A stretch of DNA of 5,722 nucleotides, taken from the NCBI GenBank assembly GCA_000715635.1, contig KL569102.1, positions 46,017 to 51,738 on the forward strand, written 5' to 3'. This DNA comes from Streptomyces violaceus (GTDB taxonomy: Bacteria > Actinomycetota > Actinomycetes > Streptomycetales > Streptomycetaceae). Positions 1 through 5,722 of this stretch are shown piece after piece (the stretch's first letter is position 1; each line of letters begins with the position of its first letter). Made by a program: the position numbers and the translations under genes. Below the pieces are notes generated by a model. That model did no database searches. It saw only the letters and a list, made by a program, of their open reading frames with translations, and had not been told where the DNA came from.

Positions 1-180
1 CACGAGACCACCGAATTCGGAGAGGAACCGACGCGCGGCCTCGTGGGCCGTGAAGGATCCGCGCTCACGCAGGATGGACTCCCAGGTGTCTGTCGGCACC
101 GAACGACCGGGGCGCCAACCTGCGCGTCGCAGCACCTCTTCTGTTTGCAGGGACCAACCACGCCTCTGATCAGCACTCAC
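1..180 (-). CDS. SUKH-3 family immunity protein, 5' part only (cut by the window edge)
   Basis: The gene starts at GTG (180-178) and stays open for 60 codons to the left edge; the rest is outside the window. The visible protein has the N-terminal signature of the SUKH-3 family: L17-RRAGW-RPGR (about residues 17-26), a tryptophan at 33 followed by an amphipathic helix with a Gly at 41, then FLSEFGGL at 52-59. SUKH proteins are established immunity proteins of bacterial polymorphic toxins and bind the toxin tip in the cytoplasm. Its position directly behind a deaminase-tipped RHS toxin fits, so it is predicted to neutralise that deaminase. There are no bases between the toxin TGA (183-181) and this GTG, and both share one reading frame. 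No strong Shine-Dalgarno lies just upstream (GGGCGG, about 8 bases before the GTG, is the best), so translation probably depends on ribosomes finishing the toxin. No earlier in-frame start exists. The family call is firm; the pairing is inferred from position. Confidence 0.85.
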   Translation of the reverse strand, partial: MSADQRRGWSLQTEEVLRRAGWRPGRSVPTDTWESILRERGSFTAHEAARRFLSEFGGLV

Positions 181-3100
181 TCACATCACCGCCCGAACGC
201 CCAATTCCTCAAGGACATGCTTACAAGACGGGCAGGGTGGCTTGGGCGTGCCGTGGGCCGGGTTGCCCTCTGCGCGCACGTTCACGGCTGCCATCACCCC
301 GCCCCGGGGGTCAACCCCCGCCTTCATGGCGTCAGACAGCGCCTCGGCCTCGCCGCACTTCGAATGCGCTCCGCCAACCTCCGCCCTGACATGATCCGGA
401 ACCCGATCATAGGCAGCCTGCACGTCAGGGTGGAGATCGTGGTTGCCCCCGCCCTTGATGCTGGAGCCAGGGAAGGGCTCCGGGTGCCCCGGAACCGACA
501 GCCCGGCCGTGCTCGTGGGTCTGGTCTTCTTGCTCGCTCCTGGAGTCCGCTGTTCCTCGTCGGCCCGACGTCGAGCGGCAGAGCGGGCCGCATCCTCGCA
601 GGAGGGCGCCAGCCCGAAGGGATCGACGGCCGTGAAGGGGTTGGCCACGTACGTGCGCGGGTTCGGTCCCGGGGAGAGGCCGAGCGGATCCAGGGACGCG
701 TACCGACCTGTCTCGGGGTCGTAGTGACGCTGGTAGTTGTAGTGGAGAGCCGTCTCGGGGTCGTGGTACTGCCCCGGGAACCGCAGGGGGCAATACGCGC
801 CCTCCGGACCAGGAGCGTGGAGCGGCGCTCCCCATAGCGTGGACTGTGCCTGCCAGGCCACTTCCCCCGGCTCCGTGACCATCTCGGCGGGGGTCCCGAC
901 CAGGTCCGTGACAATGGAGTAGAACCTGTCATCGATCCATTCCTGGGGCAGGTCCGGCGAGGACACCCGCTCGATCTGCGTGATGGGGCTGAAGCGGTCC
1001 TGCTCCCAATCCCACACCGTGCACCGGGGGGCCTCGTCAATTGCCCTTGTGACCTGCTCGGCCAGGACGAACCCGTCCCAGACGAACGTGGTCTCCTCCA
1101 CCACGGTCACTCCGTCCGAGCCGAGTCGCCGTTTGGCGACCCGGCGGCCGTACGGGTCGTACGCATAGGTCCACACGGTGCCGTCCGGGGTGGTCACCGC
1201 GACCAGGCGGTCCTGGCTGTCCCAGGTGTAGCGCCACACATCGGGCTTGCGGGACAGCCGCTTCTTCCGCCTGACCACGACCCGGCCCTGGTCGTCGTAC
1301 TCGTAGCTGATGTCCCCGACCCGGCGGGTCGGCCCGTGTCCGGAGCCGAATGCGGAACGGTCGGACGGCGCGAGCTGCACCTCGCCCTCCGCGATGTTGC
1401 CCGCCGCGTCGTAGGCGTAGCGCTCCGACCAAGTCGCCGCCCGCACACCGGCGACCCGCCCTTGGCCGTCGACATCGACGGTGCGGTCACCCTGGAGGAA
1501 ATCGCTGATCGCGGCAACCGTGCCGTCGGGCCGGTAACGGTAGGAACGGTGCTGGAGTGCCCGTGGTCCGTCCGCCGAGGCAGAACCGGTGCTCGAACCG
1601 GCCGCGGTCAGGGTCTGAGTACTCAGCCTGCCGACCGCGTCCCACGTCTGGCTCAGCGCGACGCCGCCCACACGCCGTTCGGTCTCACGTCCTGCCTGGT
1701 CGTAGGCGAATGTGACGGTCCTGCCGGCCGTCCGCAGCAGCACCGGGCGGTCGTGTCCGTCGTACTCCCACGTGCTTTCCGCGTTCGACGGGGTTACACG
1801 GCTCACGCGTCGGCCCAGTACGTCGTACGACGAGCGCACGGTGGCTCCGTTGCAGGTTTCTGCGAGGATGCGGCCGCGGGCGTCGCGCTCGTAGGCCAGC
1901 TCGGTCCCCGGGCCGGCCACATAGCGGACCTGGCCGACGGGGTCGTACGCATAGCGTGTGACGCCTTCTGGTGTCCGCTGCTCCGTTACCTTGCCGAAGT
2001 CGTTGCGGACATAGTCAATGGACTCGCCCGCGCCATTGGTCTGCCCGACGAGCCGACCGACCGCGTCGAAGCGATAGCTCTGGACTCGTCCGCCGAAGTC
2101 CCGTTCCCGGACCAGGCGTCCGGCCTCATCGTAGAAGTACTCCCACGCGGAGCCCTCCTGATTGGTCACCGAAGTGACGCGCAGTTCGCGGTCGTAGGCG
2201 AATCGCACCTGCGTGCCGTCGGGATCCGTGCGCGACATGAGCAGATCGAAGCCGCTGTACTCGAAGCGGGTCACCCGGTTCTGCGCGTCCGTGTGCTCGG
2301 TGAGGTTGCCCTCGTCGTCGTAGACGCGTCGTTCCGCGGTGCCGTCGGGCAGGTCGACTCCGAGCTGCCGACCTTCCGGACTCCAGCTCATCCGTGTGAC
2401 GGACCCGTCGGGGTCCATCTGCATGACCACCCTGCCGAACGCGTCGCGTGCAAACCGTGTGATCCCGCCCTCGGCATCGGTGGCCGCGAGGGGCAGCCCC
2501 GCCTCGTCTGGCTCCAGCACAGCGGTACGGTCCAGCGCGTCCGTGATCGTGGTGAGTGCACCGTCGTCCCGGTACCGGTAGCTGACGCGGGCTCCCGCCG
2601 GGTCCGTCTCGGCGATCAGGTTGCCGTGCTCGTCGTACTCCATGTGCCAGACGTGGCCGTCGGCCTGGACGACCGCGACGGGCTGTCCCCACGCGTTGTT
2701 CTCGGCCGTCTCCCGCCTACCGTCGGGTCGGCTGATGGAGGTCGGGGCACCAAGCTCGTCGTATGTGTAGCGAGTTGTGCGGCCGCGTGCGTCCGTCCGA
2801 GTTAGCAGCCGGCCGTACCGGTCCCACTCGGAACGGGTGGTGTGACCAAGCGGGTCCGTCACAGCGACGAGCTGGTACAGGTCGTTCCAGCGGTACGTCG
2901 TGGTGTTGCCGAGCGCGTCGGTGTAGCGGGTCTCCCGGCCATCGGTGTCGTAGGCGATGGTGCACCGCAGGAGGCCGTCGGTGCCCTCGCCTCCGACGCA
3001 GCGGTCCTGGTCGTCGTACGCGAAGCGGTACCAGTAGCCGTTGCGATCGGTCCAAGAGGTGATGCGCGTGTGGTCGTCGTATGTGAGTTTCAGGGGGAGA

Positions 3101-4806
3101 CCGCTGGAGTCACGGATCTCGGTGAGGTTGCCCTCGGGGCTGTAGTCGAAGCGCCTGAGCTGCGTGCCCTGGAGACCGGCCTCCGGGTCACGCAAGCTCA
3201 GCGCAGTCACGCGCCCGCTCTCGGTCTCCACGTTGATATGCCGACCACCGGAGTCGCGCACAGCGAACGGCGTGCCGTCTGCACGGCGGTCGATGTCGAT
3301 CCTGTAGCCGTTTCGGTCTGTCAGGGCCACGAGGAGGAGGGGGAATGCCTCGTCGGTCGCAGCGGGCCGCTGCGGGGCAGCGAAGTGTCGGGTAACCGCG
3401 GTGAACGGATCCGTGATGCTCACCGGCGCTCCAGGCCCGCCGTCCCACTGCAGGGGCCAGCGCGGTCCTTCCAAGGGCATCACCGAAGCGCCAGGCTCAG
3501 GCACTGGGTAGAGGAGGACCATGCCGTCCTCAGTGGCATAAGCGGCGCCCTGGGCGTCCAGCTCCAGACGTTCGTCGAGGGTGGAGGCCCAGGACGGGCC
3601 GAAGTACCGCCCAGCTCGATAGGTCGACAGATGGGTACGCCGCAGGACAAGGGGAAGCAACCCAGGCAGTTCGATGTCGGTCTCGGCCATGTACATCTCG
3701 CCGGAGACCATGTCGATCGGATCGCCGTTCAGGCACCGCCCCTTGCCCGGCTTGGCGTTGGCCACGGCATCGTCGGCCTCCCTGCGCAGACCGTTCTTTC
3801 CAAGACCCTTCGCCATGGCCTTGAGGCCGCCCTTGCCCAAGGCCTTCGCGCCCTTGGCCAATCCGCCGAGCGTGGTAAGCCCCTTCATGCCGGGTATGCA
3901 GTCCAGAGCAGCGAACCCCACGTCCCACAGAGACGCTTGGCCCTTGGAGTATTTGTAGAGCGTGTCTGCGAGGACGACAGCGGCGGCGATCAGCACGATC
4001 GCGCCCAGGATCGGCCCGCCGATGATCATCGCCACGATCCCGACCACCGCGACGACGACCTTGCAGACCGCCACGATGGTGTCCCAGTTGTCGACGAACC
4101 AGTCGCCGACCTCCTCCCACCACGACCGGTTCTGAATACCGGCGTCCGAGGCCTCGTCGATCTTCGACTTCGCCTCGCGCGCCGCCTCATCACGCATCTT
4201 GCGCGCGTCCTCGGCCATCTTCTTCGCCGCGGCAAGAGCGTCCTGCGCGTCGGACACGTCCGACTGGGCCTTGGACTGGGCGGATTCGGCGTGCTGCACA
4301 TCCCGGGTCGCGGCACGCACCTTGGCCTCGTCCGGCTTGTCCGCATCCGACTTGCTGCCGGTCGGATCGTCCTTGTACTTGTCCGCCTCCTTGCCGGCCC
4401 GCGTGACCCACGAGTCAGCCGACGTCAGCCGCGACTGGGCCGAGGAGAGACTGTCCCGAGCCTCACGGCCCTTGCGCAGCGCCTTGTCTGCCAGCGACTG
4501 CGCCCGCTCCAGCTTCGGCCAGAAGTCCGCGAGCGCGTCGCCGCACATCTCGTACGACTTCTTCAACTTCTTGAGGTTCTTCGGAACATCCCCGAAATCC
4601 TCCTTGAAGACGTCCGCGGACTTGCCCGCCCACTCCAGAAGCGTGCCCTCCCCCGCCATGCCCTTGACCAGACGCAGCCCCTCGGAGACGTCATCGGCGA
4701 AGTCATGCAGATGCTTCGCGAGCGTGCGCACCCGCTGCGGGTCACCAGGAGTCGGGTCCTTGTCCAAGTCCAGGACATGCCAGTCCGCCGGCCTGTGCCC
4801 CGCCAT
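181..4806 (-). CDS. RHS/YD-repeat polymorphic toxin with WXG-like N-terminus and C-terminal YwqJ-type deaminase
   Basis: A 1541-residue contact or secreted toxin. Architecture: residues 1-110 are helical with a WAG (WxG) turn at 59-61, as in type VII (ESX) substrates. Residues 100-222 are an Ala/Lys/Glu-rich coiled coil. A Trp-rich stretch (229-241) leads into a hydrophobic hairpin (about 244-281), then a Gly/Lys-rich linker (about 312-340). Residues 358-400 (CLNGDPIDMVSGE, then LPLVLRRTH) match the DUF6531 segment that opens many RHS proteins. YD repeats run from about 500 to 1225. The RHS-associated core (RFPGQYHDPET at 1342-1352, GRYASLDPLGL at 1367-1377) ends at DPFGL 1395-1399. The tip (1400-1541) is a zinc deaminase with C1484-G-E1486 and P-C1525-PS-C1528. 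The family's shell encloses the toxin until self-cleavage. The ATG at 4806 is chosen because GGGGG sits 7 bases upstream and the WXG-like domain starts here. No TTA codon is present, so no bldA dependence is expected. No PAAR or VgrG domain and no classical signal peptide is seen. The type VII route and the exact substrate are inferred. Confidence 0.93.
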   Translation of the reverse strand: MAGHRPADWHVLDLDKDPTPGDPQRVRTLAKHLHDFADDVSEGLRLVKGMAGEGTLLEWAGKSADVFKEDFGDVPKNLKKLKKSYEMCGDALADFWPKLERAQSLADKALRKGREARDSLSSAQSRLTSADSWVTRAGKEADKYKDDPTGSKSDADKPDEAKVRAATRDVQHAESAQSKAQSDVSDAQDALAAAKKMAEDARKMRDEAAREAKSKIDEASDAGIQNRSWWEEVGDWFVDNWDTIVAVCKVVVAVVGIVAMIIGGPILGAIVLIAAAVVLADTLYKYSKGQASLWDVGFAALDCIPGMKGLTTLGGLAKGAKALGKGGLKAMAKGLGKNGLRREADDAVANAKPGKGRCLNGDPIDMVSGEMYMAETDIELPGLLPLVLRRTHLSTYRAGRYFGPSWASTLDERLELDAQGAAYATEDGMVLLYPVPEPGASVMPLEGPRWPLQWDGGPGAPVSITDPFTAVTRHFAAPQRPAATDEAFPLLLVALTDRNGYRIDIDRRADGTPFAVRDSGGRHINVETESGRVTALSLRDPEAGLQGTQLRRFDYSPEGNLTEIRDSSGLPLKLTYDDHTRITSWTDRNGYWYRFAYDDQDRCVGGEGTDGLLRCTIAYDTDGRETRYTDALGNTTTYRWNDLYQLVAVTDPLGHTTRSEWDRYGRLLTRTDARGRTTRYTYDELGAPTSISRPDGRRETAENNAWGQPVAVVQADGHVWHMEYDEHGNLIAETDPAGARVSYRYRDDGALTTITDALDRTAVLEPDEAGLPLAATDAEGGITRFARDAFGRVVMQMDPDGSVTRMSWSPEGRQLGVDLPDGTAERRVYDDEGNLTEHTDAQNRVTRFEYSGFDLLMSRTDPDGTQVRFAYDRELRVTSVTNQEGSAWEYFYDEAGRLVRERDFGGRVQSYRFDAVGRLVGQTNGAGESIDYVRNDFGKVTEQRTPEGVTRYAYDPVGQVRYVAGPGTELAYERDARGRILAETCNGATVRSSYDVLGRRVSRVTPSNAESTWEYDGHDRPVLLRTAGRTVTFAYDQAGRETERRVGGVALSQTWDAVGRLSTQTLTAAGSSTGSASADGPRALQHRSYRYRPDGTVAAISDFLQGDRTVDVDGQGRVAGVRAATWSERYAYDAAGNIAEGEVQLAPSDRSAFGSGHGPTRRVGDISYEYDDQGRVVVRRKKRLSRKPDVWRYTWDSQDRLVAVTTPDGTVWTYAYDPYGRRVAKRRLGSDGVTVVEETTFVWDGFVLAEQVTRAIDEAPRCTVWDWEQDRFSPITQIERVSSPDLPQEWIDDRFYSIVTDLVGTPAEMVTEPGEVAWQAQSTLWGAPLHAPGPEGAYCPLRFPGQYHDPETALHYNYQRHYDPETGRYASLDPLGLSPGPNPRTYVANPFTAVDPFGLAPSCEDAARSAARRRADEEQRTPGASKKTRPTSTAGLSVPGHPEPFPGSSIKGGGNHDLHPDVQAAYDRVPDHVRAEVGGAHSKCGEAEALSDAMKAGVDPRGGVMAAVNVRAEGNPAHGTPKPPCPSCKHVLEELGVRAVM
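184..459 (-). other. Toxin tip: YwqJ-like nucleic-acid/nucleotide deaminase domain
   Basis: This encodes about residues 1450-1541 of the RHS protein. Visible motifs: GGAHSKCGEAEALS (1478-1491), holding C1484 as a predicted zinc ligand and E1486 as the proton shuttle, then PPCPSCKHVLEELGV (1523-1537), with C1525 and C1528 completing the zinc site. The CxE plus PCxxC arrangement and the short ending just after the second motif fit the YwqJ family of the cytidine-deaminase-like superfamily, named after the Bacillus subtilis LXG toxin. Known family members are predicted to deaminate bases in nucleic acids or nucleotides. The actual base and substrate cannot be read from sequence. All catalytic residues are present, so the domain looks active. 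Confidence 0.8.
610..690 (-). other. RHS aspartyl self-cleavage site, DPxG-(18)-DPxG
   Basis: This encodes residues 1373-1399 of the RHS protein. D1373-PLG and D1395-PFG are separated by exactly 18 residues, the spacing known for the intramolecular aspartyl protease of Rhs effectors and the related TccC toxins. Both aspartates are intact. By family precedent the cut falls after the Leu of the second DPxGL (L1399), releasing a 142-residue fragment (1400-1541) that holds the deaminase. The site also marks the usual boundary between conserved shell and exchangeable tip. Confidence 0.8.
1993..3144 (-). repeat. Tandem YD repeats, regular 21-residue (63-bp) period
   Basis: This encodes residues 555-938, the most regular part of the RHS shell. 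The Y/F/W-D-x-x-G-R/N motif recurs at about 555, 576, 597, 619, 640, 661, 682, 724, 829, 871, 892 and 913, with degenerate copies between (for example 703, 745, 766, 787, 808, 850, 934). From 619 onward every copy is 21 residues after the last, matching the 63-bp DNA period. On the plus strand this shows as recurring cgtcgtag/cgtcgtac blocks. Less regular YD copies continue to about residue 1225. In known RHS structures such repeats form the beta-strand spiral of the cocoon. Confidence 0.85.
3964..4077 (-). other. Hydrophobic hairpin (predicted membrane-inserting segment) in the RHS toxin
   Basis: This encodes about residues 244-281: a long run of Val, Ala, Ile and Leu broken by a GGP turn at 263-265, which suggests two membrane helices. 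Just before it is a Trp-rich amphipathic stretch (W229, W230, W236, W241), and after it a Gly/Lys-rich linker. Position and character recall the translocation segments of type VI Rhs effectors and other large toxins, which need shielding by a chaperone before export. The role in membrane crossing is inferred; the hydrophobicity is plain from the residues. Confidence 0.7.
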
Positions 4807-4813
4807 ACCGCAA

Positions 4814-4818
4814 CCCCC
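4814..4818 (-). promoter_or_regulatory. Ribosome-binding site of the RHS toxin gene
   Basis: On the minus strand a GGGGG run lies 7 bases before the ATG at 4806-4804, a suitable Shine-Dalgarno distance. It is the best site near the gene start and supports this ATG. Confidence 0.55.
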
Positions 4819-4845
4819 GTCACGCGCACATCTACGTCAACAACC

Positions 4846-4865
4846 GTATGCACACGTGAACATAC
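4846..4865. promoter_or_regulatory. Operator-like palindrome upstream of the RHS toxin gene
   Basis: The 20-bp sequence has perfect arms GTATG and CATAC around a perfect CACGTG centre, with only the two-base steps between them mismatched, giving 16 of 20 symmetric positions. It is the only clear dyad in the 95-bp gap between the 157-residue gene and the toxin, centred about 50 bases before the toxin ATG. The arms are not GC-rich and no T-run follows, so it does not look like a terminator. A dimeric regulator binding here could control the toxin apart from the two upstream genes. No convincing -10/-35 pair accompanies it: TAGATG at 4834-4829 is a weak -10 candidate, with TTCACG at 4860-4855 too far away (20 bases). 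Confidence 0.4.
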
Positions 4866-4901
4866 AAGGCACAGCCGTTCGATGAAACACGAGTTCCCAC
4901 A

Positions 4902-5375
4902 TCACGAACGGCGCCTGCGCACACCCCGCCAGGCATCCCCGACGGCGTCCACGGACCGCAGCGACCAGCTCTCCAGCTTGTTCCGCACAGTCGCATACAC
5001 CCATCGCCTCTTGAGCCACAGCGGCAGCGGCCGGAACGGCACGTAGTCGAAGGTGTCGTCGATGGCGTTCACGGCGATGCTCTTGCGGCCGGGGCGTTCC
5101 GCCCGCAGCGCGGCGAACAGCTCTGGCGTCAACTCACCGTTGAGCCGGGCCGCGTGGCCCGCAGCCGTAAACGCGAACCCCCGCTGACCGGTGTCCGGCA
5201 ACTGCATCGCCTTGACGATCCGAGGCGACACCTCCGCCAGCGAACAGTGGAACGTCAGCCCGATCACCGCCGTACCGAGACGTTCCTCGCCGCGCTCGAA
5301 CGCGGCGTCCCACTCCTCGGGGTCATCGAGCCCGAGCAGGCCCTGGCCGCTCTCCCAGTCCCATCCACGGGACAT
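4902..5375 (-). CDS. Unrecognised 157-residue protein, coupled to the gene before it
   Basis: I do not recognise the family. The ATG (5375-5373) shares its A with the preceding stop (TGATG) and no strong Shine-Dalgarno is visible, so translation is probably coupled. The N-terminus is acidic and Trp-bearing (MSRGWDWESGQGLLGLDDPEEWD). The middle has alternating hydrophobic stretches (TAVIGLTFHCSLAEVSP at about 35-51; RGFAFTAAGHAARL) suggesting a mixed alpha/beta globular fold. A DDTFDYVPFRPLPLWLKRRW segment follows, and the C-terminus is strongly basic, ending RRRRS. It lacks a signal peptide, a clear membrane helix and Cys pairs, so it is probably cytoplasmic. It ends 95 bp before the toxin on the same strand. 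It could be an accessory or targeting partner of the toxin, or the end of an unrelated operon; only position supports the former. That it is a real gene is well supported by the coupling and the codon bias. Confidence 0.75.
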   Translation of the reverse strand: MSRGWDWESGQGLLGLDDPEEWDAAFERGEERLGTAVIGLTFHCSLAEVSPRIVKAMQLPDTGQRGFAFTAAGHAARLNGELTPELFAALRAERPGRKSIAVNAIDDTFDYVPFRPLPLWLKRRWVYATVRNKLESWSLRSVDAVGDAWRGVRRRRS

Positions 5376-5722
5376 CAGCCGGTGAAGCGGAATGTAGACG
5401 TGATCGCGTCGAAGATGTCGAAGAACGAGTCCGCGAGGTCGAGGACCTGGCTGCTGCCCGCGACCAGGGCCACCTTGCCCTCCTGGCCCGGCACGGGGAT
5501 GTACGTCTGCATCAGCACGGCCCGGATCGTGCGGTTGAGCGCGTCGCCCGGTACGGCGATGTCCTCGATGCCGTGCGTGCGCGCGGCGGGACCGACCCCT
5601 GGGATGTCGACGGTCGTCACCTTGCGCCAGGAGTCGCCTTCCCGCTTGGCCTCCTTCACCGCGAGCTGGCTCGCGATGACAGAGGGGTCGTTCGACAGCG
5701 GCTCGCCCCGCTCGTTGCGGCC
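5375..5722 (-). CDS. Small protein with DcrB/PsbP-like C-terminal region, 5' end outside the window
   Basis: The frame is open from the right edge (5722) to the TGA at 5377-5375, giving 115 visible residues. An internal GTG at 5659 could be taken as a start, but the preceding 21 codons read as ordinary protein (GRNERGEPLSNDPSVIASQLA), so the true start probably lies upstream. The pattern is a possible strand (WRKVTTVDIPGV), a charged stretch, a long strand (TIRAVLMQTYIPVPGQEGKVALVAGSS), then a helix and closing strand (LADSFFDIFDAITSTFRFTG). An ending of the form 'strand, FxxIFDAIxxTFRF' is typical of DcrB/PsbP (Mog1)-like proteins, and I recall similar small proteins beside large actinomycete toxins. 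The fold is suggested, not proved. It heads a coupled pair with the 157-residue gene. A DcrB-fold protein near an RHS toxin with a membrane hairpin raises a chaperone role, which is inference. Confidence 0.7.
   Translation of the reverse strand, partial: GRNERGEPLSNDPSVIASQLAVKEAKREGDSWRKVTTVDIPGVGPAARTHGIEDIAVPGDALNRTIRAVLMQTYIPVPGQEGKVALVAGSSQVLDLADSFFDIFDAITSTFRFTG

Noticed and set aside
305..320. Perfect GC-only hairpin, CGGGGG-TCAA-CCCCCG.
   Set aside because: It lies inside the deaminase coding region (about residues 1496-1501), has no following T-run on either strand, and is explained by Gly/Pro codons in GC-rich DNA. Not called a terminator.
43..837. A 264-codon plus-strand open frame over the toxin tip and immunity gene.
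   Set aside because: It overlaps the deaminase and SUKH-3 coding sequence on the other strand, whose motifs are clear; the plus-strand translation shows no family features.
1336..2805. A 489-codon plus-strand open frame.
   Set aside because: Antisense shadow of the YD repeats; no domain, and the minus-strand frame carries unmistakable repeat motifs.
181..4806. TTA codons that would make the toxin depend on the bldA tRNA.
   Set aside because: I checked each TAA triplet on the plus strand in this interval; none falls in the coding frame, so no TTA codon is present.
4829..4860. Possible promoter for the toxin: TTCACG with TAGATG, and a TTGACG at 4840-4835.
   Set aside because: The first pair has a 20-base spacer, and TTGACG would need a -10 overlapping the ribosome-binding site. 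Neither is good enough to call.
2842..5046. A 734-codon open frame on the plus strand, antisense to the RHS toxin.
   Set aside because: It runs antisense through YD repeats and coiled-coil coding sequence of a GC-rich gene, where stop codons are rare in all frames. Its translation is Arg/Val/Gly-rich with no recognisable domain, and the opposite strand has clear conserved RHS motifs.
5375..5659. Complete 94-residue gene starting at GTG 5659.
   Set aside because: The frame stays open to the window edge with normal-looking protein before this GTG, so the gene is more likely longer and cut by the edge.

Overview
The window is GC-rich, with strong G/C bias at third codon positions, and looks like a high-GC actinomycete, most likely Streptomyces or a close relative. 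Every gene I can support lies on the minus strand, so the window reads right to left as one polymorphic-toxin locus. No tRNA, rRNA, CRISPR array, insertion sequence or integrase is visible.

In transcription order: (1) 5722-5375, the C-terminal part of a small protein whose start lies outside the window. Its end resembles the DcrB/PsbP-like fold. (2) 5375-4902, a 157-residue protein I do not recognise, whose ATG shares one base with the previous stop (TGATG), so the two are probably translationally coupled. (3) A 95-bp gap (4901-4807) with a 20-bp imperfect palindrome centred on CACGTG and a G-rich ribosome-binding site. (4) 4806-181, a 1541-residue RHS/YD-repeat toxin. It has a WXG-like helical N-terminus, a coiled-coil stalk, a hydrophobic hairpin, a DUF6531-type segment, about 30 YD repeats, an RHS core ending in a DPxG-(18)-DPxG self-cleavage signature, and a C-terminal zinc deaminase of the YwqJ type. 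(5) 180-1, the first 60 codons of a SUKH-3 family immunity gene that starts directly after the toxin stop, in the same frame, and runs off the left edge.

Proposed logic: the toxin is exported by a type VII-like (WXG/ESX) route. The RHS repeats form a shell around the deaminase, the aspartyl protease cuts after the second DPxGL to free a 142-residue tip, and the SUKH-3 protein protects the producer and its kin. The two small upstream genes are the least understood part. By analogy with DcrB-fold Eag chaperones of type VI Rhs effectors and the small targeting partners of LXG toxins, they may be loading or targeting factors for this toxin. That is inference.
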